From the NCBI GenBank assembly GCA_900239685.1, contig OENT01000709.1, forward strand, positions 19,298-83,297: 64,000 nucleotides of DNA. Direction: 5' to 3'. Source of the DNA: Rotaria macrura. Lineage: Eukaryota; Rotifera; Eurotatoria; Philodinida; Philodinidae. The notes beneath the pieces were generated by a model that worked only from the letters and a program-made list of their open reading frames with translations, did not search any database and was not told the origin of the DNA. Made by a program: the position numbers and the translations under genes. Shown here piece after piece: positions 52,495 to 64,000 of the stretch (position 1 is the first letter of the stretch; every line of letters begins with the position of its first letter).

Positions 52495-54541
52495 ATCTAT
52501 ACACACATCGTTTTATTTGACTCTAATCAAGATTATTCTTTTCATTTTTAGAACTATAATATACTCTTATAGTCGAACGGATCATCTTTTACCAATAAAT
52601 GAATGTAATTTGTTTAACTATCACCAATTTATTTTTCTATATTCATTTTGCAAATTCTATGACTTCTTATGAATTACTATTCTTATTGTAAAATATTTAT
52701 TCATCATATAAATATAATTTAATGCATGAAGAATGTTTTGCACGTATGAAAATTACAACGGAATATCTGTTGTCAAGTGAAAAATATTTGGCAAACAAAA
52801 GAAACTTCTAATTTATATAAATTTTGGTCAAATAGTAATTGTCGATAAAATATTTCTAAAGAGTGTGCGCGTAATTTCACTTCCTCTATTATCTATATGT
52901 GTTTCATGAGATGCTGTGTAATTAAATTTAGTAATTCAATACATAATGTCTTCAAAATTTAGAGTAATGAACAACAACAAAATTGGCACAATGGAGAAAT
53001 TGTACTTCGTCTTTCAACTAATGTGTGTTAACACGTCGTTCCAATACGTTTTGTTCTATGAAACGGCATTGTCCTATACAAATCAATTGTAGTATTTTTT
53101 TTCTTTCTCTAGAAAATCTTGTCTTTCAATGAAGTCGTTTATAATTTCTCAAGTTCTCTTCGTTTTGTTAACGTAAAAGTAAAAAAGAAACTTGAATAAA
53201 AACATCTTGACATTCATGAATTATTCTATAAATAAGTATGCTTTTAATAAAGCTATGGCAAATTGTGTATGTCTATTTCCAGAAACTAGATTACAAGCGT
53301 TAAACTCGTGAAGATCTTTTGATGAAAATCAAATATGTGTAGAAGTTTTTGTTGAAGTTCTGTTCTAACTTGACATGTTCAAAGTGATGAACTCATAGAT
53401 AATGAATATCTCAAGTACGAGTATAAGATGAAGAATCTGTACAGATAACTTAGGAACAATACTTTTATTTATTTTTTTTTGTGAATAAGGTTCTATAAAA
53501 ACATAGATAATCGAATTTCGATATTAGAATATCACATGAAAACTTCATTTTGTTTTGAGACTTGATGATGATGATGATTTCGAGGCCCAGTCAAAAATGC
53601 AATACTAGTGGCGAAAAAAGGGTGTCGTTTATTAATTTATAGATACAGTTAGAGACTCCAACGAATCGAATTCAGATCGTGATTTCAATAGACTATGGAA
53701 TTGTGTATTGAACGTCAAAACTTAGTAGGACAATTTTAAAATCCCACATAATTTTATCAGAGATTCTATTATTCTTGGCGGTCATATGAAAAGCTTCGAT
53801 TTCTAAAGAAAATAAGTATTGAATTCACCTTTCGATGACCTTACATTTTTGAAACAGGAACAGAATTCAAAACTAAATCAGGAAATGTATCCAAAACTCT
53901 CATTAAAATAGCTATTTGTTCTTGTTTTGTATTTATTTATTATGAATGGGTCAAGCAAACTGTGGTGATCTCATATTCCATTTATAATCGTTCTGTTGTT
54001 AGAAGATGTATCTTTAGAATATGACGCGCATATAACTGTCTAAAGATTATAAATACAACTGTATGTGATCGTTTTAAAAATCGTAGGATGACAATTCCTC
54101 AATAAAACTTGATTATAGAATTGATTCAATAGCGCCTCTTCCGGTTACAACTGAAACAAAAAACGATAAATGCTGTTAAGCAATGTTCCTTGCATGATCT
54201 CAAATTAACTTGAATAGTCTGGTAAGAAAAAGAACAGACTTTCAACAATCATCATTGACGAACAATAACAAATGCCCTTCGAGAACTGTTTGAACTTTCT
54301 CTTTTGTTTTCTGCTTTGCTAGTGGTTTATATCTATCAAGTAAAATTGCAGATAGTTCATAAAAATAAAAACACCTTCTCTCATCTACCTTAACGATGAA
54401 CATGAGTATTCGTTGGAAAATAGAACCAATGAAAAATCGTTAGTTACACGCGATATCGGGTAGTTAAGGATGACTACAAAAGGTGTTGTACAATACTGGA
54501 AAGAGAATATATATACTTCCTTTTTATTACGAGTTGAAATT
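52495..54541. other. Intergenic region, no gene seen
   Basis: About 2 kb, A+T-rich, with a short (GAT)n run near 53563-53577. It should include the KIF3B promoter at its right end. No coding exon, RNA gene or repeat family is supported. Confidence 0.6.
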
Positions 54542-57500
54542 ATGGTAAAATTTGCTAACTTTAACTTTTCTGTTGGTCTCTATTTCGAAGTTGTATTTGG
54601 TTTAGTCACGTTCAAAAACTCCATTGAAAAAAGGAAACGATGAATCGGTTCGAGTCGTTATTCGATGCCGTCCAATGAGTGAAAAAGAACAAGAATCTGG
54701 CTGTGAAAGGTTTTGCTATAGCACTTTGATGAGTTGTTTTCTTGTTGTGATTGCAAAGTCTATTGCTGATTTAATTTAAACAGAGTTGTGGATATTGATG
54801 CTCAACGTCGTCAGATATCAATTCGACGTCCAGCTAGTGAAATTTCACAGCGTAATACCGATGATAGTGGACATACTTTCTTTTTTGATGCTGTTTATGA
54901 TTGGAAGTAAGTTGTATGGTTTTTTTCTTAATCGACTTTATTAGTTGTTTATGTGTGCGACTTGAAATTAATTTAGTTCAGTACAAAAGGATGTTTATGA
55001 AGAAACAGCGCGACCTCTTGTTGATTCAGTAATTGAAGGTTTTAATGGAACAATATTTGCTTATGGTCAAACAGGCACCGGTAAAACATTTACTATGGAA
55101 GGTAAAAAAGAAAAGAATTCATCAAAGTAAATTTAATGTTACATCGATCATTTCACTAGGTGTTCGTTCTAGAGTGGAACTACGTGGAATCATTCCATCA
55201 TCATTTGCACATATATTCAATTCGATTTCACATAGTAAATCAAGACAATACCTTGTGCGAGCTTCGTATCTCGAAATCTATAATGTAAATAGCAATTTAT
55301 TCCTCTTATTTTATTCTTTCGTATAGAATAAAAATAAGGAAATTCTTTCAGGAAAGTATTCGTGATCTTCTATCGAAAGATCAAAATAAACGTTTAAAAT
55401 TACAAGAACGTCCTTCAGAAGGTATCTATGTACATGATCTTAGTTCATTTCTTATAAAAAACGTAGAAGAAATAGAAAATGTTATGAATGCTGGAAATTT
55501 AAATCGTTCAACAGGGTAGAATATTACATTGGTTTTACTTAAGAAGCCGTTATTTTTTGTTATTTTGTTCATTAGAGCAACAAATATGAATGAACATAGT
55601 TCAAGATCACACGCTATTTTTATTATAACGGTAGAAAGCAGTGAACTTGATCGGAATGAAGCGTCACATATTCGTGTGGGCAAGCTTAACCTTGTTGATT
55701 TAGCTGGAAGTGAACGTCAAGCAAAAACAGGATCAACTGTATCAGATATTCGATTGTATTCATAAAGAATAAATTTAAAATTCGATTGATAAATTTAGGG
55801 TGAACGTTTGAAAGAAGCAACAAATATAAATCAATCGCTATCTGTACTTGGTAATGTTATTTCTGCACTTGTTGAAGGTAATTCACACATACCTTATCGT
55901 GATTCAAAATTAACTCGTTTACTACAAAGTAAATAATATGGAAAAGAAATCATTTAATAAAACGAAAATAATCTTCTAGATTCGCTTGGTGGCAATTCTA
56001 AAACAATTATGATTGCAACACTTGGGCCCGCAAATTATAATTATGAAGAATCTCTTACAACGCTGCGGTACTAGATTAAATTTTTAAGGAAAAATATGTT
56101 TTCCTTTCTTATTCTTAAACCAATAGATTATTCGAATGTTTCTTCTGAGTCGTACGAAGTAATTTTAGTGATATTAATGCTTTTCTTAACATTCTTACTT
56201 AACATGATTTATGCTAAATTTTGATCTGGAAGCAACACATATTGTCTTTCTTTATAGAAAAGCAAACGTTGTTCATTTCTAACAAAACGTATGAGATAGA
56301 GTGTATCGTATCAGTCGAGAAAAAAGAACAGTAATTGTCAAAATAATTCATCAAACTCAATCGTATATTGAAATTCTATGGTCATACCTGACGATTAAAA
56401 ATCTTAGACGTTTTACAGTGCAGTAAATGTCTAGTATCGAATCACTTGTTAGTTTTAATTCTTAAAATTATTAATGGATTGATGAAAAAATTATTTTTCT
56501 GGCATTACCAATGATGCAATAGAATTCTGTTTAGTTTCACACCATTCGAGAATTCACATTGATATGTATCGAATGTAATATACATTCGTTTTTCTTTTCT
56601 AATCAAAGATTCAAGATAAAGTACTAATTAAAAATCTCGATACACTAGTTTTCATTCATTGTTATTTAAAATAACAGAGTAGAATCATCATATTATATTT
56701 CCTTGTGAAAATCTTTATAAACAAAACTAAAACACCAAGTACGGAACATTGTAATAATAATGTAGAGTGATGTCAGCATCGAACGAAAGGATATCAGAAG
56801 AATTAGTTTGATAAGCATAATTTTGACTTCAACACTTATTCATCGTTAGTCATAGAATCAAGAATGAATACAAGAGATATTAAAGATATGACCATTGAAA
56901 CGATTGTCCCATGTGGTATCTTTGATGTACTCGAGTTTTATTGCAATCTGAGATAGTTGATCTATAAATAATCTGGAGGAAAAACATATTCATATCGATT
57001 GTTTTAGTATTCGATCAAAATTGTTTTACTAGAATCAAGTTCTATCTTAATTTTAGTTATGCTAATCGAGCGAAAAATATTAAGAATCAACCACGCATAA
57101 ATGAAGATCCTAAGGATGCACTATTAAGAAAATTTCAAGAGGAAATAGCACGATTAAAAGGACAACTTGATGGGAAAGGTAAAGTTGATAAAAGATCACG
57201 TCGTCATAAAAATTTGGATGGAACTGATAATGGCGACGATGATGATAATGAGCAACATGATGAAGAATTGTATCTCAAAGAACAACAAGATAAACTCAGT
57301 GATGAGAAACGATTGATTCTCCAACAGAAGAATCTAAATGGTATGTGACAATTTTTTGTTCATCTACAAAGAATACGAAAAAAAACAGAAGATAAACTAG
57401 AGACATTACGAATGTTTTATCTAGAGAGTGAACGAGAAGCCATGCTTAGAAATTTACAAGAAAAACAACAAGAAATTCAACGTGAACAAGACCAACGGCG

Positions 57501-58664
57501 TGAAATGCAAAATAAAATTCAACAAATGGAATCAAAATTAATAACCGGTGGAAAAGATATTGTTGTACATACAAGTGAACAAGAAGAAATCTTACGACAA
57601 AAACGGTTGCACAGCTAAATTTTTCAAAAATCTTTTATGGAATTTTCATTTGATATTTCTAGAAATTTGATTGCTGAAGCTGAACGTCGTCATCGTGAAG
57701 TTCAACAGCAATTGGAGCAAGGCGAAGAAGAACGACAAACGATGAATGAAAGATATACAAATATAAGAGAAGAAGTTGAAGATAAACGTGCTAAAAAAGA
57801 CAAACTATCGAAACAAATAAAAAAACTTGAAAGTAAAAAACGTGACGTTATCGAAAAACATCGTGAAGCACGTGAAGAACTTGAAGCTGAACAACGTGAG
57901 ATTCAAAAGCAAACTAAACTTGTTCAATTAATCATCGAAAATTTTATTCCTGTGGATGAACGTGAACGATTACTGAAACGAATGCAATTTGATGATCGAA
58001 ATAATCGTTGGATACTTAATGAATTATCAAAACAAACGTAAATTAGATTGTTCAAAAATAAAAGAAAAAATAATTAAATAAGCGTTCGAGATTGTACTTT
58101 TTTTTCCTAGTGATCAAATGGCTAATCGTCCGATATCAACACGTAGTGATCGTCGTCCAATAGCATTGCATACACAAACGAAGTCGATTCCAGAAATTGC
58201 CTATTTCAAAGTATGCATATTCATTTTTCCTATTGAATGAATACGACAAAAGCATTATTATTTCTAGGGAGAAAATATTATTCTACTTCAACTCGATTTT
58301 CCTAGTCGAACAACTCGCGATTATGAAGGTCCAGTGGTTTCACCCATGATCCAAGCAGCTATTGAAAATGCTATGAAGGATGAGGAAAATATTGACTTAG
58401 ATGCGAAGTAAATACATGAATCTATTCTTATTTTTTTAATTATTCAAATCAATATTCATTTCAGTAATATTCCACGTGAAAAACGAAAGAAAAAAAAGTA
58501 AGTTCGACTGAAATCGATTTGAAAAACTAATTCTGATCCATAGGAAAACAATACCTCATAATGAAGATACATATGCTTATTATGGATCATCAACATCAAC
58601 ACTGTCTCGTATTGGACATGGAAATTTCCATACAAGTCTAAATATGAACAGTCCACGACGTTGA
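54542..58664 (+). CDS. KIF3B: Kinesin-2 motor subunit KIF3B
   Basis: Plus-end microtubule motor that pairs with KIF3A and KAP for anterograde intraflagellar transport. Sixteen exons sum to 2,295 nt, i.e. 764 residues; human KIF3B has 747. The motor domain shows [14 protein letters not shown], the P-loop [17 protein letters not shown] (switch I), [13 protein letters not shown] (switch II) and [15 protein letters not shown], and ends [21 protein letters not shown] charged insert, a coiled coil and [13 protein letters not shown] follow. The tail [11 protein letters not shown] and [14 protein letters not shown] identifies KIF3B rather than KIF3A. The chosen start is an ATG directly followed by a GTAAAA donor, spliced at 54606 to [11 protein letters not shown]; phase is kept and the product matches the family's MS- start. 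One intron is long (56068-57056). Confidence 0.94.
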
Positions 58665-61600
58665 AAATCGAAAATGTATTCTATCATGCAATCGGTGATA
58701 TAATAACTTTTTTCTTTAATTTACTTGGATAGAACTATTTTTTCATTCTTAATGCTTATTTTAACAGTAAATGTTGTAAATCATGTCAAAAAAATAAAGT
58801 ACATTTATATATTGACAAATCTTGAATGACTATGTGAATAGGAAATATAGTTAGTAATGAAGATTAATACGTTTGAACTGAAACTTAAAGTACATAGAAT
58901 AATGGCTTTGCAGCAGATTGATTCTCTAAAAATATGTTCGTCGAAATCAAGACGTTTCAATCAATTGAAATTGATCCTAAAATCTTGTATCATTGTGAAG
59001 GTAAGGATTCAGCATTTATAACTCTTTATGTCTGAATTATATCATGCAACGAAAGTTTTGTATACAAGACGAAATTTTTCATGAGTGTAAGTAAGTTAAG
59101 TAATATGGTATCAGAGTGATGCAGCCTTAGAAAACGTTTCTGAGATGATCTCGACTAATGATCGAGGGAGTGTGGGATCGAATACTTTTTATGATTTCGC
59201 ATTATATTTCTTATATAGAAAGAGCAACGATATACATCCATAATTCAAGTTACTTTCAAGACAAGTTGTCGAATGTTCTGTCAACTGCTTCAAGTTATAT
59301 TGGCAACAAATTGAATAAATAAATGTACATGATGCGAGTTCTTGTTTCTGAAGTTATGAGAGTAGAACAAGAGAAAATACGTATCTAAATTCACGTCTAC
59401 ATTCTGCCTATGTAATGATCAACTAATAAGGATAGTTAGATGATATAAAAGAACATCAGTGCCTACCCGATGTGGAATTTTGCTATTGACTAAAGTCAAC
59501 GAAGGTTTACGCGCCATCGACAATCTTTAGAAACTAGTTTTCCACCGATTTATAAGGCTGTCTGTTAAAAAATCGAACCCTGCTGTTAACACTGATCTAT
59601 TCAACGAATTTTGATGAATCACAATCCTAAAAAGATTTGATCTTAATTAATCTATGAATGAATAAAAAGAATCCAGCCAACAGATATCATATAATGATAC
59701 TGCAACATATTGTACGACTGTTATCAAGCAATCTTACAATGATTATCTAAACTTTTACAGCATGTTTAAATGTATTTTACAATACGATTCCCATCCCTGC
59801 TTCACTCTCCCCATGATCTTTGACGCAGCATTGGCGACAAAATTTTTTCTCAACTTACTTTCCCATTGAAAAAATTAGCTATTTAAGAATTTGAATTAAT
59901 ACCTAACATTGAGAAAGTTATCCCGCTCAATATAAACAAAAACCTCAAAATAATTTTCAAAATATTTTTATCTAATTTTTTATGCGACGATGAACTAGAC
60001 CTAAAATGAAATAAAAAATATATTTGAATGCAATATCAGCTCACCTATTTATTCGATGCTGAATAGTATACATAAATTAATTTTTTCAAAATTCATAGTT
60101 TCATTCGTCCTCGAAGTTGAACTGGATCCTATGATTAGTTGTAAAAAAGTTTAGATTAGTATAATTAGAGAAAACAAACTATGAGTCTTTCGTTTTTATA
60201 ATTATACCATTTCGTGGAGACATCATATTATTTCGTTTTCTAATTTTGACATTTTTTCATGAGAAAATTTATTTTTCGACATGCCTAATGCATACTGGCA
60301 TGGAAATAGCGAATGGTCTTAATCGCATGGATGAGCTAAGATCTTGTGACGAGAATTAGCTGAACGTTTCGTACTTTAATTAAAATAAGTAGGAATTAGC
60401 AATTGACCAACAATCAAAGTGTGTAGTCATACAGATATAGTATACAATCAAGACAAAAATATTTTTTTCTAGTATAACTTGCAATTATTTCGAGAAAATC
60501 TCGAGCATATTGATACTTCTGTCATATTTGATGACAACTATTCAGTCATTACGACAATCTCTGATACACTTATTTTTTATTTTAACATTCCAAAGTATCT
60601 GATTTTGATAAATGTTCTTCGACTGCTTGAGTTCACTGTCGTGTTCATTTTCTGACCAATCAGATTGTTGAACTATGAATGGAACGACTTGTAAATCGCT
60701 AAATTGAATTAATCAAGTGAGAGAGGACAAGAAACAAACATGAATCGTACTATAAACAGTTGACTAATTCATTGATTGAGTTTTGTAGCCAATAGGACAT
60801 TTAATATATTAAACAAACAAACGTATGCATGATAATCTACGATAGCTCGACACAGGACGAATTCAATCAGGGATATAAACGTAAGTGACAAAGCTATATA
60901 TATATAAGATAAAAAAAAGTGGTATGAATCGAAGAAGAGAGATTAATCAATACATAATTGCGACGAATAAGCACAACTATGATTAACGATAAGAGCAATC
61001 GAACGAACACGAGAAAAAATATAGTTATCAAAAAATAATCGAAAATATAAATAATGTTTATCTATTAAAGGAGAAAAATATAGGTGATAGTACGATATTA
61101 TGGCATGGAGAGCAAAGGTCACCCGGCTACAAATAGAAAACGTAACCCACATCTATAGTTTTATTTGTTATTTGTGGAATAGTTGTTTTAATTTCTATTA
61201 AAAAAATTCGTTGAAATTTGAGAACAAACTTCACTTTTGAATGTGCGAAATTTGTTTTAAAAGAAGGATTATGTTTAAAATTTAACATGCAAATAAGATG
61301 AGAGCGCAGTTGATAAAACTCAATGGAGAAGGTGAAATATGAACTGAAAATGTGATAATTGTTACTTGAACATCGTTTATCAATGACCCCTCGTGCACTT
61401 CATCCGTCAATAGGAGGGAAAAGGTTCAGTTCAAAAATATTTCTATTCTTGTCATATCAAATAAAGCTTGTTCAAACAATTCAACTGAGCTTAATACTAT
61501 ATGGATAGTGTCAAATATACATTTAAAAAAATACTCATACGGAATTAGGTCACAAAGCGCCAACATCAAAAAAAGCATCATGTGCTCTAATCTTGTGTTA

Positions 61601-61807
61601 ATCCTTGAAGAGTACGCTGTTCGACGTGAAAGGTGTGATTATTGTGCGTCTGACCAGGTGATTGTTTATCGGATTCTTCATTTAGTTTTTTCTTCTTCAT
61701 TCAAACAGATAAGTGAAACTTTCGTTGAAGGGCACGTGAAATACAAGCAGATTGACTTTTAAAAAGAACGATATTATATACATCGACATAACCGAAAAAT
61801 CATTTAA
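58665..61807. other. Intergenic region, no gene seen
   Basis: About 3.1 kb without supported coding exons. A 12-base stretch resembling a retrotransposon primer-binding site lies at 59106-59116, without flanking repeats or retroelement proteins. A short open frame at 61508-61762 has no recognisable content. Confidence 0.55.
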
Positions 61808-63393
61808 ATGTCTACGACTATAATGAATAGTGATTGTTTATTATCAATTCCTGATTTAATTGCTAAGAAACGTGATGGTTGTGAACTATATCCTGATGAA
61901 ATAAAACAGTTTGTCGATGGACTTACAAATGGTCAAGTGCAAGATTGTCATGTTGGTGCTATGCTTATGGCAATATTTCTCAAAGGTAATTAAAAAAAAA
62001 TTGTTTCTCTAATGTCGCTTAGTCGAATTCGATTTGTTTTTAAAAATCATATTTTTAGGTATGACTGAAAAAGAAATTTGTTCCCTTACCATGTCGATGC
62101 GGGATAGTGGTGAACGTTTAAAATGGCCACAATTTCGTGGTTCAGTAGTTGATAAACATTCAACAGGTGGCATAGGTGATAAAATAAGTATTCCATTAGC
62201 GCCAGCACTTGCTGCATGTCAATTAAAAGTACCGATGATATCTGGCAGAGGCTTAGGCATAACTGGTGGTACATTAGATAAACTAGAAGCTATGCCTGGC
62301 TATCAAACACAATTATCCGATGAAAAAATGATTGAGCTTATTTCAACAGTCGGTTGTGGCATATTTTCTCAATCGGTTAAATTGAATCCAGCCGATCGTT
62401 ATCTATATTCAGTACGTGATGTGACCGCAACTGTACCAAATCCTGCATTAATTGTATCGTCAATATTATCGAAAAAATCTATTGAAGATCTTGATGCACT
62501 TGTTCTTGATATCAAATATGGTGCATCAGCATTTATGAAAACATCTGCACAGGCTGAAGATTTAGCTGATTGGTTGTATAAAGTATCGGAAATGCTTGGA
62601 ATGAGAACATGCTGTTATATAACAGAAATGAATAATCCGATTGGATTTTGTATAGGAAATGCTATTGAAATCGAAGAGTCTCTCGATCTCATGAAATATA
62701 AATCAGGTCATTCAAAAGATTTGGAAGAATTAGTATGTGAACAAGGTAAACATTGATCGAATGACAATAAAGAGAAGAAAATTCGCTTGTGTTTTTTCTT
62801 ATCATAAGGTGGTCGACTTCTTTTACTTACAAATAGAGTTGAAACAATGGAAAAAGGTCGAGAAATGATTCGTGAAACATTTAAAAATGGATCTGCTTTG
62901 AAAAAATTTCATGATATGATCATTGGTCAAGGTGTATCCGAAGATATTGCAGCAAAATTAATCAGCGATGATGAAACTATTGTTGAATCAGTTTTAAAAC
63001 TCAGTGACATACGTTATGAAGCTGTATCATCTGAAACTGGTTATATTCAATCGATTGATTCTTTTAAACTTGGTGTTGTTGTTCAACGTCTTGGTTTGTA
63101 AATGATAATTATAAGTCATTGTTCTATTATCGTTTTTTTTTCATTCGTATTTTGTCGTAGGCGGTGGACGTTCGAAATCAACAGATAAACTTGATTACTC
63201 TGTTGGTATTCGTCTATTAAAACATGTTGGTGATGCAATTCAACAGAACGAACCATGGGCTATATTATATGCGTCATCTGATGCTTCACATCGATATCCA
63301 AAATTTTTAGAGGACTTCAATACATCACTTTGTGTTACTTCATCACCAACCGAACCTTTACAACGCATTTATAAAATTTTAGGCTCAATATAG
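61808..63393 (+). CDS. TYMP: Thymidine phosphorylase
   Basis: Catalyses reversible phosphorolysis of thymidine and deoxyuridine to the base and 2-deoxyribose-1-phosphate in pyrimidine salvage. Four exons (61808-61985, 62059-62745, 62809-63093, 63161-63393) close to 460 residues, between bacterial DeoA (about 440) and human TYMP (482). The N-terminal helical domain has IAKKRDGCELYPDEI. KHSTGGIGDK is the phosphate-binding loop. The family signature SGRGLGITGGTLDKLE is intact, as are RDVTATVPNPALIVSSILSKK and LDIKYGASAFMK. The C-terminal domain carries GGGRSKSTDKLDYSVGI. No TATA-like promoter is obvious and no acceptor lies directly upstream. It is convergent with a PRPP synthase gene 340 nt away. 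Confidence 0.95.
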
Positions 63394-63597
63394 ATTGAAT
63401 AGACACTCTAAATACTGTTTCTTTCTCTTTTTTTTTTGCTTTTTCTAACTTACACTTCATATACTAACAGCAAATACTCTTCTGATTTTTCTTTTCCTAG
63501 AAAACAAAAGAATTGTTTGATTTAAAAAACAATCATATTATTAAAAGTCATTTTTGCCATTTGGTAAATTGATTTGTTTTTTATGTAAATTTGGGGG

Positions 63598-63615
63598 CTT
63601 TTATTTGAATAAAAG
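63598..63615. terminator. Bidirectional poly(A) signal between convergent genes
   Basis: The near-palindrome CTTTTATTTGAATAAAAG carries AATAAA on the plus strand (63608-63613) and, through TTTATT (63600-63605), AATAAA on the minus strand. It lies 215 nt past the TYMP stop and about 118 nt past the PRPP-synthase stop, so one element could end both transcripts. Confidence 0.55.
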
Positions 63616-63732
63616 AGACATTTCAAAAATATGAAATTTTACAATACACAACATACTAGGTTGTAATTCGACTAGTTGTACAAATACACGAAATAAATCA
63701 CAATATGGATAGAATATTGACTTAGAAAATTC

Positions 63733-64000
63733 TTATTGAAAACAAATATTATACAAAATTTGGGCTATGGATAGTACTTTAAATGGAATCTTATCAACCA
63801 ATATTTGTGTATTTGGATAAGTGTTTGTTACATAAAATGTATCAAAATAAACTTTTGGATGATTAGAATGTAGAAACTTTTTCCAACTTTCATTCGGAAA
63901 TATACCATGACCAACAAAGGCCGATATATGTGTGGCTCCATGTTGTAGGAGTGCTTGAGCGCATTCAATAAGAGTACCTCCCGATTGTACGAGATCATCA
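63733..64000 (-). CDS. Ribose-phosphate pyrophosphokinase, plant cytosolic (class II) type, C-terminal part
   Basis: PRPP synthase makes phosphoribosyl pyrophosphate from ribose-5-phosphate and ATP for nucleotide synthesis and salvage. Only the last 88 residues are in the window; the gene continues beyond the right edge. DDLVQSGGTLIECAQAL is the ribose-5-phosphate (PRPP) loop. AFVGHGIFPNESWKKF, FDTFYVTNTYP and PFKVLSIAQILYNI follow before the stop. This wording (DLVQSGGTLIEC, HGIFP..SW..F) matches plant cytosolic PRS3/PRS4 and not animal PRPS1/2, which read DMADTCGT at the same place. It may therefore be a horizontally acquired or anciently retained class. With only the C-terminus visible, another phosphoribosyltransferase-like homologue remains possible. 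Confidence 0.75.
   Translation of the reverse strand, partial: DDLVQSGGTLIECAQALLQHGATHISAFVGHGIFPNESWKKFLHSNHPKVYFDTFYVTNTYPNTQILVDKIPFKVLSIAQILYNICFQ

Noticed and set aside
1..64000. CRISPR array, integron, phage, plasmid or bacterial operon
   Set aside because: No spaced direct repeats, integrase or compact intron-free gene runs. All supported genes except the short fragments are spliced with eukaryotic signals.

Overview
This 64 kb window is nuclear DNA of a small-genome invertebrate, most likely a bdelloid rotifer (Rotaria/Adineta type). The basis is roughly 70% A+T, genes cut by many 50-70 nt GT-AG introns, metazoan genes (Crumbs, KIF3B, a nicotinic receptor, importin beta) beside genes of bacterial or plant flavour, and splice acceptors lying just upstream of start codons, as expected with spliced-leader trans-splicing. 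The organism call is an inference; no ribosomal RNA or other marker is present. Exon models were assembled by hand from splice sites. Nearly all close in frame, which is the main internal check.

Layout. 1-2858 (-): a nicotinic acetylcholine receptor alpha-type subunit, running off the left edge. 7410-12073 (-): importin beta-1, preceded only 182 nt upstream on the same strand by ribosomal protein S13 (12256-12899), an operon-like pair. 14311-18362 (+): an RGG/Gln-rich RNA-binding-type protein (777 aa), followed by a divergent RBBP4/MSI1-like WD40 protein (18762-21131). 22293-24180 (+): a secreted protein with a chitin-binding domain, a Thr-rich 108-bp tandem repeat broken by a run of N, an EGF domain and a vWA domain. 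25135-25619 and 27290-28678 (+): two unrecognised small single-pass membrane proteins, both with reading-frame problems. 31337-32718 (-): a RUS1/DUF647 family protein. 34067-47251 (-): a complete 18-exon Crumbs gene (1,961 aa) ending in the ERLI motif. 51482-52494 (+): a YihY/BrkB-family membrane protein, a bacterial family here carrying one spliceosomal intron. 54542-58664 (+): kinesin-2 motor KIF3B (764 aa), whose first coding exon appears to be the ATG alone. 61808-63393 (+): thymidine phosphorylase (460 aa), convergent with a ribose-phosphate pyrophosphokinase of the plant cytosolic type (63733 to the right edge, -).

The genes do not form one pathway. Functional links are local: Crumbs and KIF3B both serve polarised or ciliated epithelia, thymidine phosphorylase and PRPP synthase both serve nucleotide salvage, and RPS13 with importin beta are co-oriented housekeeping genes. 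The most notable items are the intron-bearing YihY-type gene, the plant-type PRPP synthase, the RPS13-importin beta pair, an in-frame TGA inside an otherwise closed gene, and a hidden in-phase exon in the RBBP4-like gene.
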